Positions 1 through 8,496 of a stretch of 64,000 nt of DNA are shown here, one piece after another. The translations under genes were made by a program, and so were the position numbers. The notes under the pieces are model-generated. The model had not been told where the DNA came from and did no database searches. It saw only the letters and a program-made list of their open reading frames with translations. The stretch lies in NCBI RefSeq assembly GCF_002975175.1, contig NZ_PCNZ01000008.1:1-64000 (forward strand), written 5' to 3'. The stretch comes from Bacillus sp. MYb209. GTDB taxonomy: Bacteria > Bacillota > Bacilli > Bacillales > Bacillaceae_G. Position 1 is the stretch's first letter; the number at the start of each line of letters is the position of its first letter.

Positions 1-835
1 TCGTTGGGAATTCACTTACTTCTGTAATTTTACCTGTCCACTTCTTCTTATTATTTGCTTTCGCAGTTACAGTAAACGTTTGATCCTTTTGAATTTGTGA
101 CTTTTGAAGTTCTGTTAAAGTCCCTTGAACTTGGAACGGATCTTTAGAAGCTACTTGTAAGAATGCTTTTCCTTGACCACCTAAAGCTTGGGATGAACTT
201 TGCGCTGCATCTTTATCTAACTTCTGTACAACACCAGCAAAATTACTATAAATCGTAAGTTCTTTCTGTTTTTTATTTAACTCTTCTTTTTGTAACTTTC
301 CTTTTTCCTTCTCAAGGTCAGTTGTTTTTTGTGTCATTTCTAATTCACTTACTTGCTCTTCCATTGGGTCTGTTACTTCTTTCCCAGCCCCGCTATCTTT
401 CACCTTCTTAATTTCTTTCTTCAACGAATCAATCTTCTTTTTCCCTTGATCATAACGCATATCAGCCATCTTCTGATCAAGCTCAGCTTGCTTCATTTGC
501 AGATTAATTTCTTCATTATCATAAGAGAATAATTTCGTTCCCTTTTCTACCTCTTGTCCTTCTTTCACTTCAATATCTTTCACTTTTCCTTTAGTCGGAT
601 CTGCATAGAAACTTTCAATATTCCCTGGCTTCACCTGACCAGAAATTAATTTCGTATTATTAAGCTTACGCTCTGTCACTTTCTCAAAACTTACAGCATC
701 TGTCTTCGCTGTGCCTTTCTTCTTACCTTGCATAACAAAAATATTAACTGCTGCAACAATAACAATTAGTGCAATAACCCCGATAATAATCCATTTCTTC
801 TTCTTATTTGGAGTACGAACCGTATTTGGTAACAT
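1..835 (-). CDS. Efflux RND/HlyD-family periplasmic adaptor, C-terminus cut by window edge
   Basis: The reading frame runs from ATG at 835 to the window edge without a stop, about 278 codons. The N-terminus has a short Lys-rich cytoplasmic stretch (residues 10-14) and one membrane helix (about 15-34). Next comes a biotinyl-lipoyl-like half (near residues 65-85), a long Lys/Glu-rich coiled coil (about 95-180), then the return lipoyl half and the start of a beta-barrel. This is the membrane fusion protein layout of MacA/YknX-type adaptors, which in Gram-positives work with an ABC ATPase and a FtsX-type permease. Those partners would lie beyond coordinate 1. A good AAAGGAGAGA ribosome site precedes the ATG. 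The substrate is unknown. Confidence 0.85.
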   Translation of the reverse strand, partial: MLPNTVRTPNKKKKWIIIGVIALIVIVAAVNIFVMQGKKKGTAKTDAVSFEKVTERKLNNTKLISGQVKPGNIESFYADPTKGKVKDIEVKEGQEVEKGTKLFSYDNEEINLQMKQAELDQKMADMRYDQGKKKIDSLKKEIKKVKDSGAGKEVTDPMEEQVSELEMTQKTTDLEKEKGKLQKEELNKKQKELTIYSNFAGVVQKLDKDAAQSSSQALGGQGKAFLQVASKDPFQVQGTLTELQKSQIQKDQTFTVTAKANNKKKWTGKITEVSEFPT

Positions 836-1030
836 ATTCTCTCTCCTTTTATATCTTATAGTTTAATAGATATTTAATTGTATAAAACTTTCTGAAAATA
901 AATATTCCACTTACATTGTTACACTCATTTTACAAAGTTTTACACAATCATTTATATTGTAACAAAAATTCCAATGATTAGAAATATGACATCTTATCTT
1001 TTAAGATAGTTTTAAGGAAAGATTATCCTA

Positions 1031-1068
1031 TAAAAAAAGCGATCCAAAATAATGATTGGATCGCTTTT
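1031..1068 (-). terminator. Intrinsic terminator after the antiporter gene
   Basis: The arms AAAAGCGATCCAA (1035-1047) and TTGGATCGCTTTT (1056-1068) form a perfect 13-bp stem with an 8-nt loop. On the minus strand a run of seven T follows. It lies 13 bp after the antiporter stop codon and separates that operon from the efflux adaptor. Confidence 0.9.
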
Positions 1069-1080
1069 CCGAATAAACTA

Positions 1081-2415
1081 TTATGCCACTTTAGGACCTT
1101 TTCTCTCATGTCCACGTTGAACGATGAATAAGAAGATTGTTGATAAAATACCGCCCGCTAGTAGTAAGATGAAACAGCCATCCCAGCCAGAACGATCAAC
1201 AATAACACCAATTGCTGCGTTTGCTACAAGACTTCCTCCTACATAACCGAACAAACCACACATACCAACTGTTGTACCTACTGCAAACTTCGGCACTAAT
1301 TCCATTGCACTTAAACCGATTAAGAATTGTGGTACGTAAATTAAACAACCGATAATAGAAACTGCAATACTTACAACAAGTACGCTAGATGCTTGCCAAT
1401 ATACAACCGTACCTATAACAACTCCGGCCATACTAATAATACATAATGGCATACGTTTCCCTTTAAATAATTTATCACTTAAAAGACCAACGATTAACGA
1501 ACTTGGAATTGCCATACCTTCAAAGATCGCGTATGCAGCATGTGCTTCTGCTTTTGAAAAACCTTTAACTGTTGTTAAATAAAGTGGAACCCAGTTAATA
1601 ACACCGAAACGAATTAAGTAAACAAATGCATTCGCAATACATAAATACCAAACGAACTTATTTTTCACTACATATTTCATTAAAATTTCTTTTGGTGACA
1701 TCTTGTTAGCATTATCTGCTTTTTCAAGATTTTCATAGTCATTACGATACTCATCAATCGGAGGAAGACCTTCCGATTCTGGTGTATCCTTCGCATTAAT
1801 CCAAACAAGAACTGAAATTACCATTGCGATAATAGCTGGGAAAATAAACACGCCGCCTTGCCAATGGTTTTCACCGAAAATACCTACACCGATTCCGACA
1901 AGTGGTGGTACAAGCATTCCGCCAACGTTATGTGAAATATTCCAAATACCTGTTTTCGTACCACGCTCTTTCTTCGAGAACCATTTTGTCATAACGATAC
2001 TACAAGGTGGTGCTCCCATACCTTGTACAATACCGTTCAGGACAAGTAATGTAACAATCATTCCAAATGAATTTGCAAATCCGAAGCAGATATTTACAAG
2101 CCCTGATAAGAATAATCCGACTGCGATAAAGCGCTGGGCAAAAGCTTTATCTGATAAATTCCCCATAAAAAACTTACTAAATCCATAAACAATTGCCATT
2201 ACTGAACCTAGTAGTCCAATTTGAGCTGTACTAAAACCATATTCTTGTACTAAATACGTACTTGATAACGTAAAGTTACTACGAACTAAATAATAAGCAG
2301 CATACCCAACTGAAATTCCAATTAGTACACGAATACGCAGTAATGTATATACTTTAGCAATCATATCCGCTGGTAATCTCTCAATTGCAGGTGCTGGCTT
2401 AAGCCATTTAAACAT
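1081..2415 (-). CDS. Organophosphate:phosphate antiporter (GlpT/UhpT/PgtP family)
   Basis: This 444-residue major-facilitator protein has about 12 predicted membrane helices. Its N-terminus (FKWLKPAPAIERLP) and the signature around GFSKFFMGNLSDK follow the GlpT pattern. Family members exchange external organic phosphates (glycerol-3-phosphate, hexose-6-phosphate, phosphoglycerate) for internal phosphate. The gene is last in a unit with a binding lipoprotein and a two-component system. That arrangement resembles regulated hexose-phosphate or phosphoglycerate uptake systems (UhpABC/HptARS or Pgt), so PgtP- or UhpT-like transport is more likely than housekeeping GlpT. The substrate cannot be settled from sequence. 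AAAGGAGACG precedes the start, and the gap to the upstream gene is 19 bp. Confidence 0.85.
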   Translation of the reverse strand: MFKWLKPAPAIERLPADMIAKVYTLLRIRVLIGISVGYAAYYLVRSNFTLSSTYLVQEYGFSTAQIGLLGSVMAIVYGFSKFFMGNLSDKAFAQRFIAVGLFLSGLVNICFGFANSFGMIVTLLVLNGIVQGMGAPPCSIVMTKWFSKKERGTKTGIWNISHNVGGMLVPPLVGIGVGIFGENHWQGGVFIFPAIIAMVISVLVWINAKDTPESEGLPPIDEYRNDYENLEKADNANKMSPKEILMKYVVKNKFVWYLCIANAFVYLIRFGVINWVPLYLTTVKGFSKAEAHAAYAIFEGMAIPSSLIVGLLSDKLFKGKRMPLCIISMAGVVIGTVVYWQASSVLVVSIAVSIIGCLIYVPQFLIGLSAMELVPKFAVGTTVGMCGLFGYVGGSLVANAAIGVIVDRSGWDGCFILLLAGGILSTIFLFIVQRGHERKGPKVA

Positions 2416-2434
2416 ATTTTTTCGTCTCCTTTTC

Positions 2435-3469
2435 TCACTTTTGAGAGAGACGCTGTCTATTCCATATCTCGATTATTCCACTATTTGATATATTTTGGTT
2501 CGTCCTTCTAACTGGCTGGCCTTCTATTTCTTTCTCGTTCTTCGCAAACATCGTTGGTACACCAAACGACACTTTTTCTAGAATATGCCCCGCTTCTTCT
2601 GATAAACAATAATCAATAAATAAATCCGCAATAATACCACTCGGCGCACGTTTTAGTTTTGAAATCGCATTGACAGACAAACCTGTTTGCTCAGGTACGT
2701 TACTTAAAATCGGAAAGCCTTGTTTTTGAAGCATTCTCTGATCTCCCATGAAATTAATGCCTATCATATATTCACCGCTCGCTACAAGTTCCGCTGGCAT
2801 ATAACCATTCACCGTTACTTCACCAACTTGCCCTGCAAGATTCTTTACATACGCTTTTGCCTCTTCTTTACCTAAAGTATCAATAAGTGATTGAAACAGC
2901 GTATATGCTGTACCCGAAACGTTTGGATCTGGCATGACAATCTTTCCAGTGTACGCAGAATGTAATAAATCTTGCCACCTTGATGGATACGGCAGACCAA
3001 GCGGCGCTATTTCTTCGTTCCACCGCTCTTTATTAATTGCGATTGCCAATTTCTCCACTTCGTAACCGTACCAATAACCATCTTTATCTTTAACAGTTTT
3101 TGAAATACGATTCGCATGCTGACTTGTCACAGGAATAGAAAGATTCTTTTGCTTCATCATTTGATGTGCATCTACTGTGCCACCAATAATAATATCCGCT
3201 TTCGGATTTCCAGATTCTTCTTCCACTCTTCGAAGAAGTTCTTCTGTCGAAAGACGAATAAATTCATACGTACATCCACGCGGTTTACAAAATGATGAAA
3301 GCAAAGCCTCACCAACCTCCTCACGAGCTGCTACATACGCAACGAGATGACGATCATCCAAAATAGGGAGACCACTTTTATTATATTTAATAGAGGTTGT
3401 ATCTCGAGAGCAACTAGACATCGCTCCTCCGATTACTAGCAAAAAGAAGAAAAAGGCTACCTTTCTCAT
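2435..3469 (-). CDS. Substrate-binding lipoprotein, likely sensor partner of the two-component system
   Basis: The 344-residue product has a hydrophobic signal and a lipobox-like MSSC ending at Cys20, so it should be anchored outside the membrane. The rest resembles family-1 extracellular solute-binding proteins (PgtC/AfuA/HptA type), with typical IGGTVDAH and VSGTAYTLFQ stretches. No ABC ATPase or permease is nearby. In the comparable Pgt and Hpt systems such a protein feeds ligand information to a histidine kinase rather than to an importer. It overlaps the upstream gene by 4 bp (ATGA), so translation is probably coupled. The ligand is inferred to be a phosphorylated sugar or phosphoglycerate. 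Confidence 0.8.
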   Translation of the reverse strand: MRKVAFFFFLLVIGGAMSSCSRDTTSIKYNKSGLPILDDRHLVAYVAAREEVGEALLSSFCKPRGCTYEFIRLSTEELLRRVEEESGNPKADIIIGGTVDAHQMMKQKNLSIPVTSQHANRISKTVKDKDGYWYGYEVEKLAIAINKERWNEEIAPLGLPYPSRWQDLLHSAYTGKIVMPDPNVSGTAYTLFQSLIDTLGKEEAKAYVKNLAGQVGEVTVNGYMPAELVASGEYMIGINFMGDQRMLQKQGFPILSNVPEQTGLSVNAISKLKRAPSGIIADLFIDYCLSEEAGHILEKVSFGVPTMFAKNEKEIEGQPVRRTNQNISNSGIIEIWNRQRLSQK

Positions 3470-4248
3470 GACACATTCTCCTTTACAAAGAAATCTGCTA
3501 GGGATCCTTTCATATACATGACATTCCCGTTATTATCACCGAGATATTGCACAACAAAATACGATGGATACACAGAAATCGTAAGAATATCTTCTCGCTC
3601 ATTCTTAATACGCTTACCTGTTTTATAAGCAGTAATATAAGCGATAGGATCCTTCTGCGATTGCAATAACTTCTGAATTTCTCCGTAATCTGTAATTTGT
3701 TTTGCGTATCGAATAGAATCAAATATTTGCGTAAGATTTGTAGTACGTATTACATCCCCTTGCCTCACTACAACTTCCTTTGCCTCTGCAAAGAAATTGC
3801 TAATGCGCTCTGGTGTATAATACAGACTTAACAAATACGTTTGAAATGCTGAGATCATCGGATCCGTGCCATTCTTTCCGTATACGTTCGCCTCATACTG
3901 GAACAAGTCACCTACTGCAAAAGTACGTTTATGTCCATTCAAGTACGTTACTTCTCCAGTAAATACTTGTTCTTGGCTCTTAGCTTCTCTCGGCTCTATT
4001 CGAATTCGGTCAAAGAATGAAACAATCGTATGCAAACGAACTTCATCCGTTACAACAATTTCTCCCCACTTTTCATGCCTTACTTTCACTTCAGTAGGAA
4101 GAGATTCATTCACTCTTTGTAAAACAACCTGCTTGTCATCCACAATCCTGATTCGGTTATATATTTGCTTCTCAATAACATAAAACAAAATAAGAGAAAC
4201 AATAATACAAAAGACAAACATAACAATTTGAAATGATAGCCTTTTCAT
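3466..4248 (-). CDS. Membrane-anchored protein of unknown function in the two-component unit
   Basis: I do not recognise a named family. The 260-residue protein has a single N-terminal membrane helix (about residues 7-27) with a positive N-terminus, so most of it should lie outside the cell. The ectodomain is soluble, with no lipobox, no catalytic motif I could identify and no obvious repeats. It sits between the kinase and the binding lipoprotein and overlaps the latter by 4 bp. A role as an extracytoplasmic accessory bridging ligand binding and kinase is a reasonable inference only. The ribosome site is AGGTAGGCAGAA before ATG. Confidence 0.7.
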   Translation of the reverse strand: MKRLSFQIVMFVFCIIVSLILFYVIEKQIYNRIRIVDDKQVVLQRVNESLPTEVKVRHEKWGEIVVTDEVRLHTIVSFFDRIRIEPREAKSQEQVFTGEVTYLNGHKRTFAVGDLFQYEANVYGKNGTDPMISAFQTYLLSLYYTPERISNFFAEAKEVVVRQGDVIRTTNLTQIFDSIRYAKQITDYGEIQKLLQSQKDPIAYITAYKTGKRIKNEREDILTISVYPSYFVVQYLGDNNGNVMYMKGSLADFFVKENVS

Positions 4249-4314
4249 TTCTGCCTACCTCCAAGATAAAAAAACGTTGTTTCGAAAATACCGCATAATT
4301 GTTTCATAAATGTA

Positions 4315-5745
4315 TCATTTAACCGCTTTCAAGTTTTTTATGTCTTCCATCCGTCTCGGAAGTAAAAATGTAATAAATATTGTAGTCCCCATCTCTTCGC
4401 TGCTCTCAATTCGCATACTTCCGCCCTGCTTATTCATAATCTCCTGACAAATATACAAACCATAGCCATTCCCGTAACTAGAAGGAAGTACCTTACCTCC
4501 TGGAGACTCATTCCACTCCGCAAGCACACCTTCATCTATACCGATACCATCATCATGAACAAAAATCTTCGCCTCATGCTCATTTACAATTACATTCATA
4601 CGAATTTGCGAGGCATCACTATATTTAATCGCATTATCAAGCACATTTAAGAAAATTTGCTTCGTCTTATCAAAATCCGCAACGACATGTACATCCGTTA
4701 ACTCATTTATAACTTCAATTTCAAACTGCTGCAAGCGAGGTCTCACAATCGAAATTGCCTCTTCAGCCAAATCCTTAATATTCACAACCGTAGGTGACAC
4801 TTCAAACGTGCTCGTCCCATACTTCGAAGATTTAAGTAATTCTTCTACAAGTGATAATAGACGCTCACTTTCTACAGTCACATAACGGAGACTCTCCTGA
4901 ACATCTTCCTTCGATTGTAACTTCGGAATTAAATCGACATAACCGATAATCGCTGTTAGCGGTGTTTTCAGCTCATGTGTAATTCGGTCTAAGAAATCTT
5001 TCTGCTTCTCTTTTTCTTCCTTCAGTTGCTTAATGTGCAGTTCAATTCCATCAGCCATCGCATTAAAAGATGCTGAAAGCTGCGCAATTTCCACATACTC
5101 ATTTAGCTCAATCTTACTTTCATAATCTCCATTCGCAAGCCGATGTGCCATTTGCCTTAATTGATCAATTGGTTTATGAAGAGACTTCGCCAAACGAATC
5201 GCAAAGAAAATACCGGCAGCCACTAAACAAAGAGACGTCATTAAAAACGTCCAACTCACATTTGTTAAAACTTCCTTCTCATCCGTTAGCTCATTTATGA
5301 AACGAATGCTCCCAATGACATCGTTTCCATAATAAACCGGACTTGAAAACAAAAGAATTGGAGCTGGTTCTCCCTCCTCGAAAACATAAGATTTCTTTCC
5401 CTTCAAAGAACTCTCAATGTCGATATTTCGATGAAGTAATGCTCCCTTTTGTGTATCTGCCACAACATCTCCATTCTTCCCAATCATCTGCACACGGACA
5501 TCCATTCGCTTTGCTAAATAAGAAGCAATTAAAAGCGAATTCGGACCTAGCGTCTCGACTTCCGCTTCCTTCTCTAAATAATTCATCGTATAAATTTGTG
5601 CTTCCACACTTAATTTCTCTAAGGAATCTGCCGCATTATGATACACATTCTTCTCCAGTGCAATATACACAACTGCATACAAAAGAACAAGAATTGGAAT
5701 CAGCAATCCAACTATTCCAAACACCATATTTCGTTTTAAAGACAT
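4315..5745 (-). CDS. Sensor histidine kinase (HAMP, HisKA, HATPase)
   Basis: The kinase has 476 residues if started at the ATG at 5745, which has AAAGGTG at good spacing; a longer start at 5763 would overlap the regulator gene. Two membrane helices (about 7-25 and 160-180) flank an extracellular domain of about 135 residues. A HAMP segment follows, then the phospho-acceptor box (ITHELKTPLT) and an ATPase domain with an N box (LNVLDNAIKYS) and G boxes (DDGIGID, GYGLYIC). It is the cognate partner of the adjacent OmpR-type regulator. The ectodomain probably reads the adjacent lipoprotein or the 260-residue membrane protein. Confidence 0.92.
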   Translation of the reverse strand: MSLKRNMVFGIVGLLIPILVLLYAVVYIALEKNVYHNAADSLEKLSVEAQIYTMNYLEKEAEVETLGPNSLLIASYLAKRMDVRVQMIGKNGDVVADTQKGALLHRNIDIESSLKGKKSYVFEEGEPAPILLFSSPVYYGNDVIGSIRFINELTDEKEVLTNVSWTFLMTSLCLVAAGIFFAIRLAKSLHKPIDQLRQMAHRLANGDYESKIELNEYVEIAQLSASFNAMADGIELHIKQLKEEKEKQKDFLDRITHELKTPLTAIIGYVDLIPKLQSKEDVQESLRYVTVESERLLSLVEELLKSSKYGTSTFEVSPTVVNIKDLAEEAISIVRPRLQQFEIEVINELTDVHVVADFDKTKQIFLNVLDNAIKYSDASQIRMNVIVNEHEAKIFVHDDGIGIDEGVLAEWNESPGGKVLPSSYGNGYGLYICQEIMNKQGGSMRIESSEEMGTTIFITFLLPRRMEDIKNLKAVK

Positions 5746-5756
5746 ATCATCACCTT

Positions 5757-6428
5757 TTAGCAATCAAGCTTATATCCAACACCATAAATCGTCTTAATAT
5801 ACTCCCCACTCTTCCCGAGTTTCTTCCGAAGTCTTTGCACCATAATATCAACCGCTCTCGTATTTCCGATATACTCAAAGCCCCATACTTTCTCAAGTAA
5901 CTCATCTCTCATAAACACACGCTGAGGATTCGAAACAAACAACTGACATAAATTAAACTCTCGATACGTTAACTGAATTTCTTGCCCACTCACATGTACC
6001 TTTCTTTCCTTTGGACAAATTACCAATTCTCCTGCTCGAATCACCCCATGATTAGAAGACACTTCCTCCTTCTTTACACGACGACTCATATTTTTCACAC
6101 GAAGAATAAGCTCCGCATAATTAAAAGGCTTCGTCACGTAATCGTCTGCACCAAGCTGCAGACCAAGCAATTTATCATTCATCTGACTCTTCGCTGTCAG
6201 CATAAGGACCGGAATATCACGATCCTTCTCTCGGAATAAACGTAATAACTCATACCCATCCGTATCAGGAAGCATCACATCTAAAATGAGTACATCTGGC
6301 TGCTCATTCCATTTCTCTAAAGCTTCTCTCCCGTCAGCTGCCGTCAATACTTCATATCCTTCCATCTCTAACTGCATCCGAATCAAATTACGAATACTCG
6401 ATTCATCATCAACTACAAGTATTTTCAT
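5757..6428 (-). CDS. OmpR/PhoB-family response regulator
   Basis: The 223-residue protein has a receiver domain (KILVVDDESS, phospho-acceptor Asp in LILDVMLPDTDG, conserved Lys in ADDYVTKPF) and a C-terminal winged-helix DNA-binding domain (VDIMVQRLRKKLG, TIYGVGYKL). The ORF is open to 6482, but AAGGAGGAG sits directly before the tandem ATGs at 6431 and 6428. I chose 6428 for its better spacing. It heads the five-gene unit and should control its own operon. Staphylococcal HptR and enteric UhpA are not OmpR-type, so the regulator class here differs from those analogous systems. Confidence 0.92.
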   Translation of the reverse strand: MKILVVDDESSIRNLIRMQLEMEGYEVLTAADGREALEKWNEQPDVLILDVMLPDTDGYELLRLFREKDRDIPVLMLTAKSQMNDKLLGLQLGADDYVTKPFNYAELILRVKNMSRRVKKEEVSSNHGVIRAGELVICPKERKVHVSGQEIQLTYREFNLCQLFVSNPQRVFMRDELLEKVWGFEYIGNTRAVDIMVQRLRKKLGKSGEYIKTIYGVGYKLDC

Positions 6429-6446
6429 CATTCTCCTCCTTCCATC

Positions 6447-6474
6447 CTGTATTATAGTACAGTTTAGTATAGCA
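6447..6474 (-). promoter_or_regulatory. Candidate promoter and palindrome upstream of the two-component operon
   Basis: On the minus strand there is an extended -10 element TGCTATACT (6466-6474) and, closer to the gene, a perfect TATAAT (6451-6456). The second overlaps a palindrome CTGTA-N6-TACAG (6447-6462). No clear -35 was found. Leader length would be about 15-30 nt. The palindrome could be an operator for the linked regulator. This is seen in sequence only. Confidence 0.35.
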
Positions 6475-6483
6475 AAAATCATA

Positions 6484-6541
6484 CAAAAAAAGAGAGGGTA
6501 TTGTCGAACATATGTTGAACGACGATCCCCTCTCTTTTTTA
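6484..6541 (-). terminator. Terminator after galE
   Basis: AAAAAAGAGAGGG pairs with CCCTCTCTTTTTT, with an internal partly palindromic stretch around GTCGAACATATGTTGAAC. The arm T-run follows on the minus strand, 8 bp after the galE stop. The A/T symmetry means it may also act on the plus strand. Confidence 0.8.
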
Positions 6542-6548
6542 TTTTTAC

Positions 6549-7541
6549 TTACTTCTCATAACCATGAGGTTTCTTCTGATGCCAATTCCACGCATGCTCA
6601 ATAATTGTCTTCACATTTACATGCTCAGGATTCCACCCTAACTTCTCTTTCGCCTTTTGAGAAGAAGCTACTAAACGTGCTGGATCTCCTGCTCGTCTTG
6701 GTGCAATCTCTGCTGGAATTTCATGATTCGTAACTTCACGAACTGCATCAACGATTTCTTTCACACTGAAGCCATTACCATTCCCTAAGTTATAGAAATC
6801 ACTTTCCCCGCCATTTTGTAGATCCTTAAGTCCAAGGAAGTGTGCTCCTACTAAATCATCAACATGAATATAATCACGGATACAAGTACCGTCTGGTGTA
6901 TTATAATCATCACCAAACATCATAATCTTCTCACGTTGACCTAATGCAACTTGTAAAACAAGAGGTATTAAGTGTGTCTCAGGGCGATGATCCTCACCAA
7001 TAATGCCACTTGGAGTTGCACCAGCTACATTAAAGTATCTGAAAATCTTATACTTTAAATTAGAAGCTTGGCTATACCAATGAAGCATCTTTTCGATCGC
7101 TAACTTCGTCTCTCCATACGTATTCGTTGGATTTGTTACCGTCTCTTCAGTAATAAGATCAACATCTACCTCACCATAAGTAGCCGCAGTAGAAGAGAAG
7201 ATAAACTTATCTATTTTGAACTCATCCATTACTTCTAGCAAGCAAAGTGCACCATACACATTATTATTATAATATTGAAGAGGTTTCTCCATACTAACGC
7301 CAACTAAAGAATCAGCTGCAAAATGCATAACCGCCTCAATATTTTCTTGTTTAAAAACATCTCTTAGAAAACCTTTATCACGAAGGTCCCCTTTATAAAA
7401 CTTTGCACCCTCTGTAATCGCATCTTCATGCCCAGTTTGTAAATTATCAACTACTACTACAGATAGGCCTTCATCTATTAATTTTTTTACAGCGTGAGAA
7501 CCGATGTAACCAGCTCCGCCACATACTAAAATTGAAATCAT
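6549..7541 (-). CDS. galE: UDP-glucose 4-epimerase
   Basis: The 330-residue short-chain dehydrogenase/reductase-type epimerase interconverts UDP-glucose and UDP-galactose (possibly also the N-acetyl forms) in the cytoplasm. The NAD motif GGAGYIGSH is near residue 7, the SSTAATYG strand is present, and the catalytic Tyr/Lys lie in NTYGETKLA near residues 145-150. The start at 7541 is set by AGGAGGAAG; an in-frame ATG at 7559 lacks one. It lies 36 bp after the broken hydrolase gene and could supply galactose donors to both polysaccharide operons. Confidence 0.93.
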   Translation of the reverse strand: MISILVCGGAGYIGSHAVKKLIDEGLSVVVVDNLQTGHEDAITEGAKFYKGDLRDKGFLRDVFKQENIEAVMHFAADSLVGVSMEKPLQYYNNNVYGALCLLEVMDEFKIDKFIFSSTAATYGEVDVDLITEETVTNPTNTYGETKLAIEKMLHWYSQASNLKYKIFRYFNVAGATPSGIIGEDHRPETHLIPLVLQVALGQREKIMMFGDDYNTPDGTCIRDYIHVDDLVGAHFLGLKDLQNGGESDFYNLGNGNGFSVKEIVDAVREVTNHEIPAEIAPRRAGDPARLVASSQKAKEKLGWNPEHVNVKTIIEHAWNWHQKKPHGYEK

Positions 7542-7576
7542 GTTCTTCCTCCTGCTCATATGTTAGAGTCTTATAG

Positions 7577-8392
7577 TTACTTCCCTATTATAAAAGGTAT
7601 ACGATTCAACGTATACCCTTTGGCACTTGGGAAACCGAACTCCTCTTGTAAGTACGGTAAAATCTCCTTCGTAGTTGCATTTGGCCATGCTTCCCAATGG
7701 TCAATATATGCATAACCATTTTACTTCGCAAATTGCTTTAATGCTTCAATTGCTTTCGGATAATTTTTCGCACCATACACTGGGTTTGATGGTTGGATCA
7801 TAATCGTATTGCCTTTTGCACTACTAGAAAGTTCTCCAACAAATTTTTGTGCATTAGCGACAGAATTTCCATTACCCGTTTTATTATTGTCTGTAATGAA
7901 CGGTGCTTCAAATAAAATAACATCTGGATTTTCTTTCGCAATATCTTGAGCACGTTTATTCGCAATTAGTTCCTCAGTACTTTCATTCTTATATTCCTTA
8001 ACCGTCACATTCCATAAACCTTTTCCATAATTGGCATCTAAATTAGATACAAACTTAGACACCCAAGTATCCTTCGCAGGTGAAGAAGCTTCATCACCAA
8101 CAATAACAATGTTTACTGTCTTCTTATAAGCTGCAGCTTTCTTTAATTTCTCTTTTACTGCATCTGGTAAATTCTTTGCATATGCTTCGTTAAAAGATGC
8201 CTTTGCATCTTGCTTTTCTTCTTCCCTTTTCGTCTTCGTATTCTCTACTTTAGTCTTTGTCTTTGTCATTTTCACTTCATTTGTTTGTACTGTTGCATTA
8301 ACAACCTTCTTATTCCAGTGTATCTTACCACTTACAATAGCAGCTACAAACAATACGAACATAACAAGGACCGTTATTGCTTTCTTACTCAT
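7577..8392 (-). pseudogene. SGNH/GDSL-type hydrolase interrupted by an in-frame stop
   Basis: The ATG at 8392 opens 223 codons and then meets TAA at 7721-7723. Past this stop the same frame continues without interruption for 47 more codons to TAA at 7577-7579. It encodes NGYAYIDHWEAWPN and further residues expected at the end of this hydrolase family, where DHWxxWP holds the catalytic Asp/His pair. A single C-to-T change (CAA Gln to TAA) explains the break. The truncated product keeps its N-terminal membrane helix and the nucleophile region (IVGDEASSP) but would lack the catalytic His. Intact relatives are membrane-anchored esterases often linked to polysaccharide genes. A sequencing error cannot be excluded. 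Confidence 0.8.
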
Positions 8393-8445
8393 CGATTCAC
8401 CTTGTCTAATAATCTTACATTATATAATACTAATATAAAGACATA

Positions 8446-8482
8446 AAAAACAAACCCAGCTCTTTCCAAAAGAGTCGGGTTT
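8446..8482 (-). terminator. Terminator after the LCP gene
   Basis: The arms AAACCC and GGGTTT, extended by CTCTT/AAGAG around a 5-nt loop, lie 15 bp after the LCP stop. GTTTTTT follows on the minus strand. Confidence 0.8.
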
Positions 8483-8496
8483 ATTCGTATTATTAC

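Noticed and set aside
5343-5900. 185-codon plus-strand frame
   Set aside because: It is antisense to the histidine kinase and regulator genes, has no ribosome site and reads as low-complexity His/Leu/Ser protein.
7721-8392. Intact 223-residue SGNH protein
   Set aside because: The frame continues past the stop with 47 codons of expected family sequence, so the gene is truncated rather than naturally short.
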